Source of the DNA: Atopobium sp. UBA2090
GTDB taxonomy: Bacteria > Actinomycetota > Coriobacteriia > Coriobacteriales > Atopobiaceae
Length of the DNA: 9,311 bases
Assembly (NCBI GenBank): GCA_002331575.1
Contig: DCZG01000095.1
Span: forward strand, 205-9,515
Direction: 5' to 3'
In this document: positions 1 to 6,181 of the stretch, piece after piece
Numbering within the stretch: position 1 is the stretch's first letter
Layout: the number at the start of each line of letters is the position of its first letter
Program-made: the position numbers and the translations under genes
The notes under the pieces: generated by a model
What the model saw: only the letters and a program-made list of their open reading frames with translations
Database searches by the model: none
What the model was told of the DNA's origin: nothing

Positions 1-705
1 GCAGATGACGCCCACGTGGGCGTCGCGCATCTCGACGCGGTTGAGGTCGGTCGTCTCGGCGAACTCGACGAGGCGTTCCGTGCGCTCGTCCACCACGAAG
101 CGGCGCTTGACGGCGTTTGCCGGCATCATGACGAACTTACCGATGTTGTCGACGTAGGGACGGGGCTCGACGTCGGCGCGGTCGTCCGTCGAGGAGACCA
201 TCGTGCGGGTGTGAGCCACGCGCATGGTCTCGTGGAGCATGACCGGCGTGTCGAACTCCTCCGACAGCTCGAAGGCCCGTCTCGTCATGTCACAGGCCTC
301 CTGCGAATCCGCCACGTCGAGGCAGGGGATGCGCGCGAAGGCGGCGTAGTTGCGGGAGTCCTGCTCGTTCTGGGACGAGTAGCACGAGGGGTCATCGGCG
401 GCGAGAATGACGAGACCGCCGTTGACGCCGGTGTTGCACACCGACATGAGCGGGTCGGCGGCCACGTTGACGCCCACGTGCTTCATGGTCGCGATGGCGC
501 GCACCCCTCCCATGGAGGCACCCGCGGCGACCTCGAGCGCGACCTTCTCGTTGGGCGCCCACTCGCAGTAGACGCCGTCGTAGGCCACGAGTGACTCGAG
601 CGTCTCGGTCGAGGGGGTACCGGGATAGCCGACGCCCACGCGCACGCCCGCCTCCCAGGCGCCTCGCGCGATGGCCTCGTTTCCGGACAGAAGCTGCTTG
701 TCCAT
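1..705 (-). CDS. iorA: Indolepyruvate:ferredoxin oxidoreductase alpha subunit, N-terminal 235 residues (partial)
   Basis: IorA is the thiamine-diphosphate and Fe-S bearing large subunit that, with IorB, oxidatively decarboxylates arylpyruvates (from Trp, Phe, Tyr) to aryl-acetyl-CoA, reducing ferredoxin in the cytoplasm. The visible part is the N-terminal pyrimidine-binding-type domain. Family hallmarks seen are MDKQLLSGNEAIARG at the start, GYPGTPSTE (26-34), the NEKVALE segment around the conserved Glu (52-58), MKHVGVN (74-80) and DDPSCYSSQNEQDSRNYA (104-121). The ATG at 705 is preceded by GAGGAGAGG about 6 nt upstream, and the translation begins exactly like family members. The frame is open to base 1, so the C-terminal TPP and ferredoxin-like domains lie outside the window. 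It starts 19 nt after the acyl-CoA synthetase stop, implying one transcript. iorB would be expected further left but cannot be seen. Confidence 0.93.
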   Translation of the reverse strand, partial: MDKQLLSGNEAIARGAWEAGVRVGVGYPGTPSTETLESLVAYDGVYCEWAPNEKVALEVAAGASMGGVRAIATMKHVGVNVAADPLMSVCNTGVNGGLVILAADDPSCYSSQNEQDSRNYAAFARIPCLDVADSQEACDMTRRAFELSEEFDTPVMLHETMRVAHTRTMVSSTDDRADVEPRPYVDNIGKFVMMPANAVKRRFVVDERTERLVEFAETTDLNRVEMRDAHVGVIC

Positions 706-724
706 GGTGTTCCTCTCCTCGGAC

Positions 725-2365
725 CTAGCTCTGGTTCTCCTGGTTTACGAGCTCCTTGGCGCCGTAGCGCTCACGGAGCAGCGGCTTCTCGATCTTGCCC
801 GTGGCGTTGCGGGGGACGTCGGCGAAGATGATTCGGCGGGGCCGCTTGTAGCGGGGCAGGCCGAGGCAGAAGTCCTCGATGTCCTGCTCGGTGGTCTTGC
901 CCACGTAGTCGGGCTTGAGCTGGACGATGGCGGCGGCCTTCTCGCCGAGGCGCTCGTCGGGCAGGCCGATGACCGCGACGTCCTGGATGGCGGGGCAGGC
1001 GCTCATGAAGTCCTCGATCTGCACGGGGTAGAGGTTCTCGCCGCCCGTGATGATGACGTCCTTCTTGCGGTCGACGAGCCAGTAGAAGCCCTCGTCGTCC
1101 TGACGGGCCATGTCGCCGGTGTGGAGCCAGCCGTCGATGAGCGTCTCGGCCGTGGCCTCGGGGTCCTTGTAGTAGCACTCCATGAGGCCGGGGCCCTTGA
1201 CGCAGAGCTCGCCGACGGTGCCCTGCTCGACGGGTTCGCCCTGCTCGTCGACGATCTTGCACTCCCAGCGGTAGCCGGGCACGCCGATGGCGCCGACGTG
1301 GTCGATGTTCTCGATGCCCAGGTGCACGCAGCCCGGCCCGATCGATTCGGAGAGGCCGTAGTTGGTGTCGTAGTCGTGGTTGGGGAAGACCTGCTTCCAG
1401 CGCTGGATGAGGCTCTTGGGCACGGGCTGGGCGCCGATGTGCATGAGGCGCCACTGGTCGAGCTTGTAGTCCTTGAGACGGACCGTGCCGTCCTCGATGG
1501 CGAGAAGGATGTCCTGCGCCCAGGGCACGAGCAGCCAGACGATGGTGCACTGCTCGGAGCTCACGGTCTCGAGGATGGTCTTGGGGTTCACGCCGCGCAG
1601 GAGGACGCCCTTGCCGCCGCAGGTGAGGCTGCCGAGCCAGTGCATCATGGCACCGGTGTGGTAGAGGGGCGGGATGCAGAGGAAGGTGTCCTCGTGCGTC
1701 GTCTTGTGGTGGACGGCCTCCATCTCGGCCGCCTGCGTGAGGCTCTGGTGGTGGTGGAGAATCGCCTTGGGGAAGCCCGTGGTGCCCGAGCTGTAGTAGA
1801 TCGCCGCGTCCTCGTTCTCGGAGAGCGGAATCATGGGGTCGGCGCTCGAGCAGAACATGGCGAGCTCGCGATAGCTCTCCGCCCATGTGGGGCAGTCGTC
1901 GCCGACGTAGAAGAGGAGGCGGCCACGCTGGATCTTCGGCACGATCTCCTCGACGCGGCCGATGAACTCGGGCCCGAAGATGAGGATGTCGGCGTCGGAC
2001 TTGTTTATGCAGTAGTCGATCTCGTCGGACGAGTAACGGAAGTTGAGGGGCACGACGGTGGCGCCTGTCTTGAGCACGCCGAAGAAGATGGGGAGCCACT
2101 CGATGCAGTTGTAGAGCAGGATGGCCACCTTGTCGTCCTTGCGGACGCCGCGCGAGAGAAGAAGGTTCGCAAAGCGGCTGGACTGCTCGTTGAAGACCTG
2201 CCAGGTCATCTCGCGGCGGTACTGCTCGTCGTCGGTTGCCTCCACCAGGTCATACTCGCGCCACGTGACGTGGCGGTTCTCCTGCATCTCCGGGTTGACC
2301 TCCACGAGTGCGGTCTCGTTGGGCCAGGTAGCGGCGTTGTGCCTGAGCATGTCGACGATGGTCAT
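725..2365 (-). CDS. AMP-forming acyl/aryl-CoA synthetase (ANL superfamily)
   Basis: A 546-residue adenylate-forming enzyme that would activate a carboxylic acid with ATP and then load it onto CoA. Core motifs are all present: P-loop A3 YYSSGTTGFPK (190-200), A5 YDTNYGLSES (332-341), A7 DGWLHTGD (411-418), A8 DRKKDVIITGGENLYP (432-447) and the A10 catalytic lysine in NATGKIEK (K524). The frame extends upstream, but the ATG at 2365 has GGAGGC about 8 nt before it and starts a normal N-terminus (MTIVDMLRHNA), so I chose it. Residues about 40-56 look like an acidic insertion between the usual 'WREY' and 'QVFNEQSSRFA' elements. Substrate cannot be read from sequence. Its position directly before iorA suggests arylacetates such as indoleacetate or phenylacetate, but a fatty or branched-chain acid is equally possible. 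No signal peptide is seen; the enzyme is cytosolic. Confidence 0.9.
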   Translation of the reverse strand: MTIVDMLRHNAATWPNETALVEVNPEMQENRHVTWREYDLVEATDDEQYRREMTWQVFNEQSSRFANLLLSRGVRKDDKVAILLYNCIEWLPIFFGVLKTGATVVPLNFRYSSDEIDYCINKSDADILIFGPEFIGRVEEIVPKIQRGRLLFYVGDDCPTWAESYRELAMFCSSADPMIPLSENEDAAIYYSSGTTGFPKAILHHHQSLTQAAEMEAVHHKTTHEDTFLCIPPLYHTGAMMHWLGSLTCGGKGVLLRGVNPKTILETVSSEQCTIVWLLVPWAQDILLAIEDGTVRLKDYKLDQWRLMHIGAQPVPKSLIQRWKQVFPNHDYDTNYGLSESIGPGCVHLGIENIDHVGAIGVPGYRWECKIVDEQGEPVEQGTVGELCVKGPGLMECYYKDPEATAETLIDGWLHTGDMARQDDEGFYWLVDRKKDVIITGGENLYPVQIEDFMSACPAIQDVAVIGLPDERLGEKAAAIVQLKPDYVGKTTEQDIEDFCLGLPRYKRPRRIIFADVPRNATGKIEKPLLRERYGAKELVNQENQS

Positions 2366-2400
2366 GAATGCGCCTCCAGTGTTACGGAACGGATTCTGTA

Positions 2401-2406
2401 ATGATA
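2401..2406 (-). promoter_or_regulatory. Candidate -10 box of the acyl-CoA synthetase-iorA operon
   Basis: TATCAT reads toward the ligase gene, 35 nt upstream of its ATG. No good -35 hexamer is found at 17 nt, so this is a weak call resting on one element and position. Confidence 0.3.
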
Positions 2407-2412
2407 CGTGGA

Positions 2413-2426
2413 CGAGCCGCGGCTCG
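2413..2426. promoter_or_regulatory. 14-bp perfect palindrome upstream of the ligase-iorA operon
   Basis: CGAGCCGCGGCTCG is a perfect palindrome about 48 bp before the ligase start codon, just upstream of the candidate -10 box, roughly where a repressor or activator would bind. No regulator family is implied by the sequence. In GC-rich DNA a 14-bp palindrome can also arise by chance. Confidence 0.3.
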
Positions 2427-2476
2427 CGGCAACAAGTTTCCGCCCGCAACCTGTTAGTAGCTTTTAGCAGCAGAGA

Positions 2477-2519
2477 GGGGAGGCGGGGGCAGCCGATCCC
2501 GGCATGCTCCCGCCTCCCC
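2477..2519 (-). terminator. Strong hairpin after the RclA-like gene, probable terminator
   Basis: Arms 2477-2491 and 2505-2519 pair over 15 positions with a single mismatch (2488/2508) around a 13-nt loop. The hairpin begins 20 nt past the TAA of the reductase gene. On the minus strand it is followed by TCTCT rather than a clean T run. Weak U tracts are common in high-GC Gram-positives. It separates the redox operon from the ligase-iorA operon. Confidence 0.6.
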
Positions 2520-2539
2520 GACGCCCTCTGGCGACCGCG

Positions 2540-3922
2540 TTACTTCACGGCTGCGAACAGGTCGTTCAGCGCCTCCGTCATGGTGGGATGCGTGTAGATC
2601 GAGTCGCGCAGCGTCGTATAGGGGACATGCGCGTCCATGGCGAGCTTCACGAGGTTGATGGTCTCGTGGGACTCCTCGCAGAAGAGGTGCGCGCCCAGGA
2701 TGAGGTCGGTGTCGGCGTCGATGACCGCCTTCAGCAGGCCGACTGGCTTCTCGAGGACGTTGGCCTTGGGGATGGCCGCCGCCGGCAGCGTCGCGACCTT
2801 GATCGCATAACCCTCGGCCAGCGCCTGTCCCTCGCTCAGGCCGACGCGCGAGAAGGGCGGGTCGATGAAGACCGAGTAGGGGACCGCTCCGCGGTTCTTG
2901 GTCGTGCGGGAGCCGTCCCCGAGCACGTCGGAGGCCACGATACGGAAGTCGTCGAGCGAGACGTACGTGAACTGGAGGCCGCCGACCACATCGCCCATGG
3001 CCCAGACGCCCGGCGCGGTCGTGCGCAGGTGCTCGTCGACCCTCACCGCGCCCCGCTCCGTGAGCTCGACGCCGGCCTTCTCGAGCGCGAGGCCCTCGAC
3101 GTTGGGCCTCCTGCCCGTGGCGACAAGGACCGCGTCCGCGACGAGCTCGGTCTTCTCGCCGTCGACCTCAAGCGAGAGGGCGGTCCGCTCGTCCTCGTCA
3201 CGCACGGACAGGGTGCGTGCGCCGAGAAGGACGTCGATGCCGCGGGAGCGCAGGCTCTCGAGGACGACGCCGGCCACCTGCTCGTCCTCGCGGGGGAGGA
3301 AGCGGGCGCCGTCGGCCACGATGCTGACGTGCGAGCCGAAGTTCGCGTACACGGAGGCGAACTTGAGCCCGATGTAGCCACCGCCGATGATGGCGAGCTC
3401 GCGGGGGAGCGTCTCGAGGTCGAGCAGGGTCTCGCTCACGAAGACGTTGCGGCTGTCCGCGAGTCCCGGGATGGGCGGTACGAAGGGCCTCGAACCCGTG
3501 TTGATGAAGACCTTCTCGCCCTCGATGACGAGGGTGCCGTCCTCGCGGGCGATGGCCACGTGCCGGGCGTCGACGAAGCTGGCCGTGCCGTCGATGACGG
3601 TCGCGGTGGGGGCGTCGGCCACCTTGTGGTAGTTCTTGCCGCGCAGCGTAGCCGTGAGGACCTCCTTGCGGGCGATCGCCTGGGCGTAGCGCTCCTGTCG
3701 CTCCTCCCAGGTGCCACCGGCGACGGCGCTCTGCGCTGCGCGGTGGACGAGGGACTTCGTGGGAATGCAGGCGACGTTGATGCAGGTGCCGCCATACATT
3801 CTTGCCGACTTCTCGACGAGGGCGACGCTCTGCCCCCGTGCGGCGAGCGTCGCCGCGAGGGTCTTCCCGCCCTTTCCGAATCCGATGATAATCGCGTCGT
3901 AGTGCGTGGTCGTCTCGCTCAT
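2540..3922 (-). CDS. rclA: RclA-like pyridine nucleotide-disulfide oxidoreductase (FAD flavoprotein)
   Basis: A 460-residue class I flavoprotein disulfide reductase closely resembling E. coli RclA, an oxidant (reactive chlorine)-resistance enzyme reported to reduce Cu(II), and MerA-type reductases. FAD-binding GFGKGGK is at 14-20 and the redox pair C47/C52 sits in GGTCINVACIPTK. NAD(P)-binding GGGYIG is at 180-185. A second FAD segment, VWAMGDVVGGLQFTYVSLDD, is at 306-325, and the catalytic His-Glu pair H445/E450 is in THPTMTE. The C-terminus TEALNDLFAAVK matches RclA (SESLNDLFSLVK). An ATG at 3922 gives an RclA-like N-terminus, has GGAAGGA 7 nt upstream and overlaps the Rrf2 stop codon as ATGA, so the longer frame was rejected. 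One oddity is Lys187, where relatives have Glu in 'GYIG-hydrophobic-E'. Cytosolic. It is the last gene of the operon. A lipoamide dehydrogenase or mercuric reductase role is less likely. Confidence 0.9.
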   Translation of the reverse strand: MSETTTHYDAIIIGFGKGGKTLAATLAARGQSVALVEKSARMYGGTCINVACIPTKSLVHRAAQSAVAGGTWEERQERYAQAIARKEVLTATLRGKNYHKVADAPTATVIDGTASFVDARHVAIAREDGTLVIEGEKVFINTGSRPFVPPIPGLADSRNVFVSETLLDLETLPRELAIIGGGYIGLKFASVYANFGSHVSIVADGARFLPREDEQVAGVVLESLRSRGIDVLLGARTLSVRDEDERTALSLEVDGEKTELVADAVLVATGRRPNVEGLALEKAGVELTERGAVRVDEHLRTTAPGVWAMGDVVGGLQFTYVSLDDFRIVASDVLGDGSRTTKNRGAVPYSVFIDPPFSRVGLSEGQALAEGYAIKVATLPAAAIPKANVLEKPVGLLKAVIDADTDLILGAHLFCEESHETINLVKLAMDAHVPYTTLRDSIYTHPTMTEALNDLFAAVK

Positions 3923-4365
3923 TGGCGTGTCCTTCCCTCGGTGCCGTCGTGTGGTGTCGCCAGGAGACGCCGCTCGATGTCTCCTATCCGCATGTGTGAG
4001 AGCCGTTCGAGGCAGTCCTCGTCCAGCGTTTCGTAGATGTCGTCCATGACGTCCGCCATGCCCGACGCGATCTGGCAGTCCTTGTCGGCCGCCCCGCTTC
4101 TCCACGTCGACGAGATGAGCTTCTCGTTGACCGCCCGCGCCACGGCGTCGAGCGTGATGTCGGCTGCCGACTCGATGGGGGTGTAGCCGCCGCCCGCTCC
4201 CTGGGCGCTCACGGCGAGGCCAGCCCGACAGAGCTGCGCCATGACCTTGCGAATCCGTGCGGGGTTGGTGCAGATGTTGTCAGCCAGCTCGGTGCTCGAG
4301 ACCTTGCGGGCGTTGTGGTCGAGAAAGACGAGGGCGTGGGTCGCCAGGCTGAGGTCGCCTCTCAT
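3919..4365 (-). CDS. Rrf2-family transcriptional regulator, HypR-like
   Basis: A 148-residue protein with an N-terminal winged helix typical of Rrf2: LSLATHALVFLDHN (5-18), the recognition region SSTELADNICTNPARIRKVMAQLCRAGL (23-50), and the wing GAGGGYTP (56-63). Cysteines are C32, C46, C97 and C118. It lacks the closely spaced three-Cys cluster of IscR, so a 2Fe-2S sensor is not obvious. C32 and C97 fall close to the Cys33/Cys99 pair I recall forming the intersubunit disulfide in staphylococcal HypR, a hypochlorite sensor encoded next to an RclA/MerA-like reductase. The gene overlaps both neighbours by ATGA, indicating translational coupling. GGGGG lies 7 nt before its ATG. Probable role: redox-sensitive repressor of its own operon, acting at the dyad at 4864-4894. 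The family call is solid; HypR equivalence is inference. Confidence 0.88.
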   Translation of the reverse strand: MRGDLSLATHALVFLDHNARKVSSTELADNICTNPARIRKVMAQLCRAGLAVSAQGAGGGYTPIESAADITLDAVARAVNEKLISSTWRSGAADKDCQIASGMADVMDDIYETLDEDCLERLSHMRIGDIERRLLATPHDGTEGRTRQ

Positions 4366-4826
4366 GATGACGCCCCCGAGACGGTGCCGTAGGTCCAGGA
4401 GGTGATGCCACCGTCCATGTCGTACACGTGGGTGTAGCCGAGCTTGACGAGGGCAGCGGAGGCCTGCGCGCTCCTGACGCCCGTGCGGCAGTAGACGATG
4501 AGGGTCGCGTCCTTGTCGGGGAGGGCGGCGATGTCGCCGTCGCCGATCGTGTCCAAGGGCACGAGCACGGCGCCTTCGATGTGGGCGTCCTCGTACTCGC
4601 TCTGCGTGCGGACGTCGACTACCGTCACGTTGCCGGCGTCGATCATGGACTTGGCCTCGCTCGGCTTGATGACGGTGTAGCCCGTCTCGGTCGAGCTCGT
4701 GGCGGAGCTGGAGCTGGTGTCCGAGGACATCGGCTGCGAGCAGGCCACGAGCGTGAGCGTCATGGCCGTCGCAAGGGCTAAGCCTGCGATCAGGCGTGGG
4801 ATGGAGGCTTGGGTGGGTTTCTTCAT
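4362..4826 (-). CDS. Rhodanese-domain lipoprotein
   Basis: A 154-residue exported protein. The N-terminus MKKPTQ, a hydrophobic stretch about 10-26 and the lipobox LVAC with C29 predict signal peptidase II cleavage and lipid anchoring outside the membrane. A Ser/Thr-rich linker (30-50) follows. The rest (50-150) is a single rhodanese domain: VTVVDVRTQSEYEDAHIEGA (67-86), the active-site loop YCRTGVRSA with C113 (112-120), and GYTHVYDMDGGITSW. Single-domain rhodaneses carry persulfide sulfur on the loop Cys and pass it to thiols or cyanide. Substrate here is unknown. It is first in the operon, has GGAG about 8 nt before the ATG, and its stop overlaps the regulator start. A secreted sulfurtransferase cotranscribed with an Rrf2 regulator and an RclA-like reductase suggests redox or sulfane-sulfur handling at the cell surface. 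Confidence 0.9.
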   Translation of the reverse strand: MKKPTQASIPRLIAGLALATAMTLTLVACSQPMSSDTSSSSATSSTETGYTVIKPSEAKSMIDAGNVTVVDVRTQSEYEDAHIEGAVLVPLDTIGDGDIAALPDKDATLIVYCRTGVRSAQASAALVKLGYTHVYDMDGGITSWTYGTVSGASS

Positions 4827-4863
4827 CGGTGCTCCTCTCTCTGTGGTGCGCTGACCTGTGCCG

Positions 4864-4894
4864 ATTAAATGTATACCAAATAGTTACAGTAAAT
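4864..4894. promoter_or_regulatory. Imperfect 31-bp dyad, candidate Rrf2 operator
   Basis: ATTAAATGTA (4864-4873) and TACAGTAAAT (4885-4894) are inverted repeats matching at 8 of 10 positions with an 11-nt centre. The innermost four bases on each side (TGTA/TACA) match perfectly. The dyad covers the -10 and spacer of the redox operon promoter, the classic place for a repressor. It is AT-rich in an otherwise GC-rich region. The Rrf2 protein of the same operon is the obvious candidate ligand; this is inference. Confidence 0.5.
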
Positions 4895-4898
4895 GCAA
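4870..4898 (-). promoter_or_regulatory. Candidate promoter of the rhodanese-Rrf2-RclA operon
   Basis: Reading leftward, TTGCAT (4898-4893) and TATACA (4875-4870) are separated by exactly 17 nt. The expected start lies near 4863, giving a leader of about 37 nt before the rhodanese ATG. A second -10-like TTTAAT abuts at 4869-4864. The -35 match is weak, but the spacing and AT-richness support the call. Confidence 0.5.
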
Positions 4899-4920
4899 GA
4901 GCCCGATTGGCAGTTCCACA

Positions 4921-4947
4921 TGGAAAAGGGGACAGGTTGAAATTCCA
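4921..4947. repeat. REP-like 27-bp sequence with TGGAA/TTCCA ends
   Basis: The segment contains AAAAGGGGACAGGTTGAAAT and is bounded by inverted TGGAA (4921-4925) and TTCCA (4943-4947). From memory, GGGGACAGGTTGAAATT-type sequences recur in many bacterial genomes as small palindromic repeats mobilised by REP-associated Y1 (IS200-like) transposases. Only one copy is in this window, so repeat status is inferred. Confidence 0.3.
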
Positions 4948-4976
4948 GGTTTTCGCCGCAGGTGAGGGGAGGGGAG

Positions 4977-5077
4977 AAGCCCTTTTCAGGCAGATCTTGT
5001 GCCGTTCCGTTCATTTCAGGGTCCTGCTAGAGGCGAGTAATGAACGGAACGGCACAAGATCTGCCTGAAAAGGGCTT
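4977..5077. repeat. Perfect 39-bp inverted repeat with 23-nt loop (MITE-like foldback element)
   Basis: Arm 4977-5015 is the exact reverse complement of arm 5039-5077; pairing fails at 4976/5078 and 5016/5038. Arms begin AAGCCCTTTTCAGG and end CCTGAAAAGGGCTT. The 101-bp unit lies between two divergent promoters and outside either predicted transcript, so it is not a terminator for a neighbouring gene. Arm GC is about half, below the surrounding DNA. No clear target-site duplication is seen: the left flank ends GGGGAG and the right flank starts GGGGCT. Best reading is a recent non-autonomous mobile element. An unrecognised regulatory or structured RNA is the alternative. Confidence 0.75.
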
Positions 5078-5173
5078 GGGGCTTGGGGCCGAGGCGGCCG
5101 GAGAGCAGCGAGGCGCTCGCCGCCGTCCGACTCGACCGCCTGCGCGCTGCGGTTACCCGGAGCTGACTGCGCT

Positions 5174-5179
5174 TAGAAT
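5174..5179 (+). promoter_or_regulatory. Candidate -10 box of the ppk2 gene
   Basis: TAGAAT lies 31 nt before the ppk2 ATG and matches the consensus at five of six bases. No convincing -35 is present; GTTACC at 5152-5157 is the nearest, with 16-nt spacing. Confidence 0.35.
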
Positions 5180-5210
5180 GACGGCATTGGTTTCCAATGA
5201 GAGGAGCGAG

Positions 5211-6098
5211 ATGGACCTCAGCGACTGCCGCTTCGACGGCAAGGGTCATTTCAAGATCGGCGACTATCCCACGTCTGCGAACGTCGACAAGGACGAGCGC
5301 CTGCGTTACGAGGAGCTCGCCGAGCAGAACAACATCCGCATGGCCGAGCTCCAGGACAAGCTCTACGCCGAGGCACACGAGGGCGTGGTCGTGCTGCTCC
5401 AGGCCATGGACGCCGCGGGCAAGGACTCCACCATCAAGAACGTCATGAGCGGCGTGAACCCCCAGGGCGTGCACGTCTACAGCTTCAAGCAGCCCTCCAA
5501 GGAGGAGCTCGCCCACGACTACCTCTGGCGCGCCGTGACGCATCTGCCCGAGCGCGGCCACATCGGCCTCTTCAACCGCAGCTACTACGAGGACGTGCTC
5601 GTCGTTCGCGTCCACTCCCTCCAACACGGCTACGCCATGCCCAAGCGCACCATCGACATGGACGAGGACGAGTTCTTCGACCGTCGCTACCGGCAGATCA
5701 GCGACTTCGAGGAGTACCTCTGGGAGAACGGCTACCGGGTCCTCAAGATCTTCCTCAACGTGGGACTCGACGAGCAGAAGAAGCGCTTCCTCGAGCGAAT
5801 CGACGACGAGGCCAAGAACTGGAAGTTCTCGTCCACGGACGTCGCCGAGCGGGAGCTCTGGCCAAAGTACATGGAGGCCTTCGAGAAGTGCATCAACAAG
5901 ACGGCCACCGAGCATGCGCCCTGGTACATAATCCCCGCCGACCAGAAGTGGTTCACCCGGTGGCTCGTGTCGGAGGCCGTGGTGAAGGTCCTCGAGGACT
6001 GCGACCCACACTACCCCAAGCTCCCCGACGAGCAGAAGGCCATGCTCGAGGAGTGCCGAGGCAAGCTCACGAACGAGGACGCCCCAAGGGCTGAGTGA
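5211..6098 (+). CDS. ppk2: PPK2-family polyphosphate:nucleotide phosphotransferase
   Basis: A 295-residue cytosolic kinase that moves phosphate between polyphosphate and nucleotides. Walker A is in AMDAAGKDST (65-74), followed by IKNVMSGVNPQGVHVYSFKQ (75-94). The Walker B region is HIGLFNRSYYEDVLVVRVH (117-135), and the lid region KRFLERIDDEAKNWKFS (191-207) is rich in basic residues expected to bind polyphosphate. The DAAGKDxT and NPQGVxVxSFK wording resembles the single-domain class able to phosphorylate AMP and ADP, but the exact nucleotide preference is not decidable by eye. The frame runs back to 5040 inside the inverted repeat. I chose ATG 5211 because GAGGAG lies just upstream (short 4-nt spacing) and MDLSDCRFDGKG fits family N-termini. 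The next gene follows at 83 nt on the same strand. Confidence 0.93.
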   Translation: MDLSDCRFDGKGHFKIGDYPTSANVDKDERLRYEELAEQNNIRMAELQDKLYAEAHEGVVVLLQAMDAAGKDSTIKNVMSGVNPQGVHVYSFKQPSKEELAHDYLWRAVTHLPERGHIGLFNRSYYEDVLVVRVHSLQHGYAMPKRTIDMDEDEFFDRRYRQISDFEEYLWENGYRVLKIFLNVGLDEQKKRFLERIDDEAKNWKFSSTDVAERELWPKYMEAFEKCINKTATEHAPWYIIPADQKWFTRWLVSEAVVKVLEDCDPHYPKLPDEQKAMLEECRGKLTNEDAPRAE

Positions 6099-6181
6099 AC
6101 TCTCTGGAGTTGCGCACCGACGTGGCGAGAAGGCCCATGGGGTATCCTGCCTTCGATGAGCTCTTCTCGAAAGGACATTTC

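Noticed and set aside
671..2401. Long plus-strand open frame of 576 codons antisense to the acyl-CoA synthetase
   Set aside because: It is a repetitive Val/Leu/Asp/Glu/Ala-rich translation with no motif, produced by high GC opposite a gene with complete ANL motifs.
2504..4036. Plus-strand 510-codon frame antisense to the RclA-like gene
   Set aside because: Low-complexity Asp/Glu/Arg/Gly translation lying opposite an unmistakable flavoprotein gene.
4977..5077. Inverted repeat as a transcription terminator
   Set aside because: Both flanking genes are transcribed away from it, so there is no transcript from them to end there, and neither arm is followed by a T run.
5040..5210. Extended N-terminus of PPK2 starting inside the right arm of the inverted repeat
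   Set aside because: The extra 57 residues have no family counterpart, the -10-like box at 5174 lies inside it, and ATG 5211 has a ribosome binding site and a normal PPK2 start.
5016..6011. Minus-strand 331-codon frame opposite ppk2
   Set aside because: Antisense shadow of ppk2. Its apparent tail shares residues with the sense frame only because it runs through the inverted repeat.
6095..6181. GTG start for the EamA protein overlapping the ppk2 stop
   Set aside because: It would add a 29-residue hydrophilic extension before the first membrane segment, whereas ATG 6182 has AAAGGA at good spacing.
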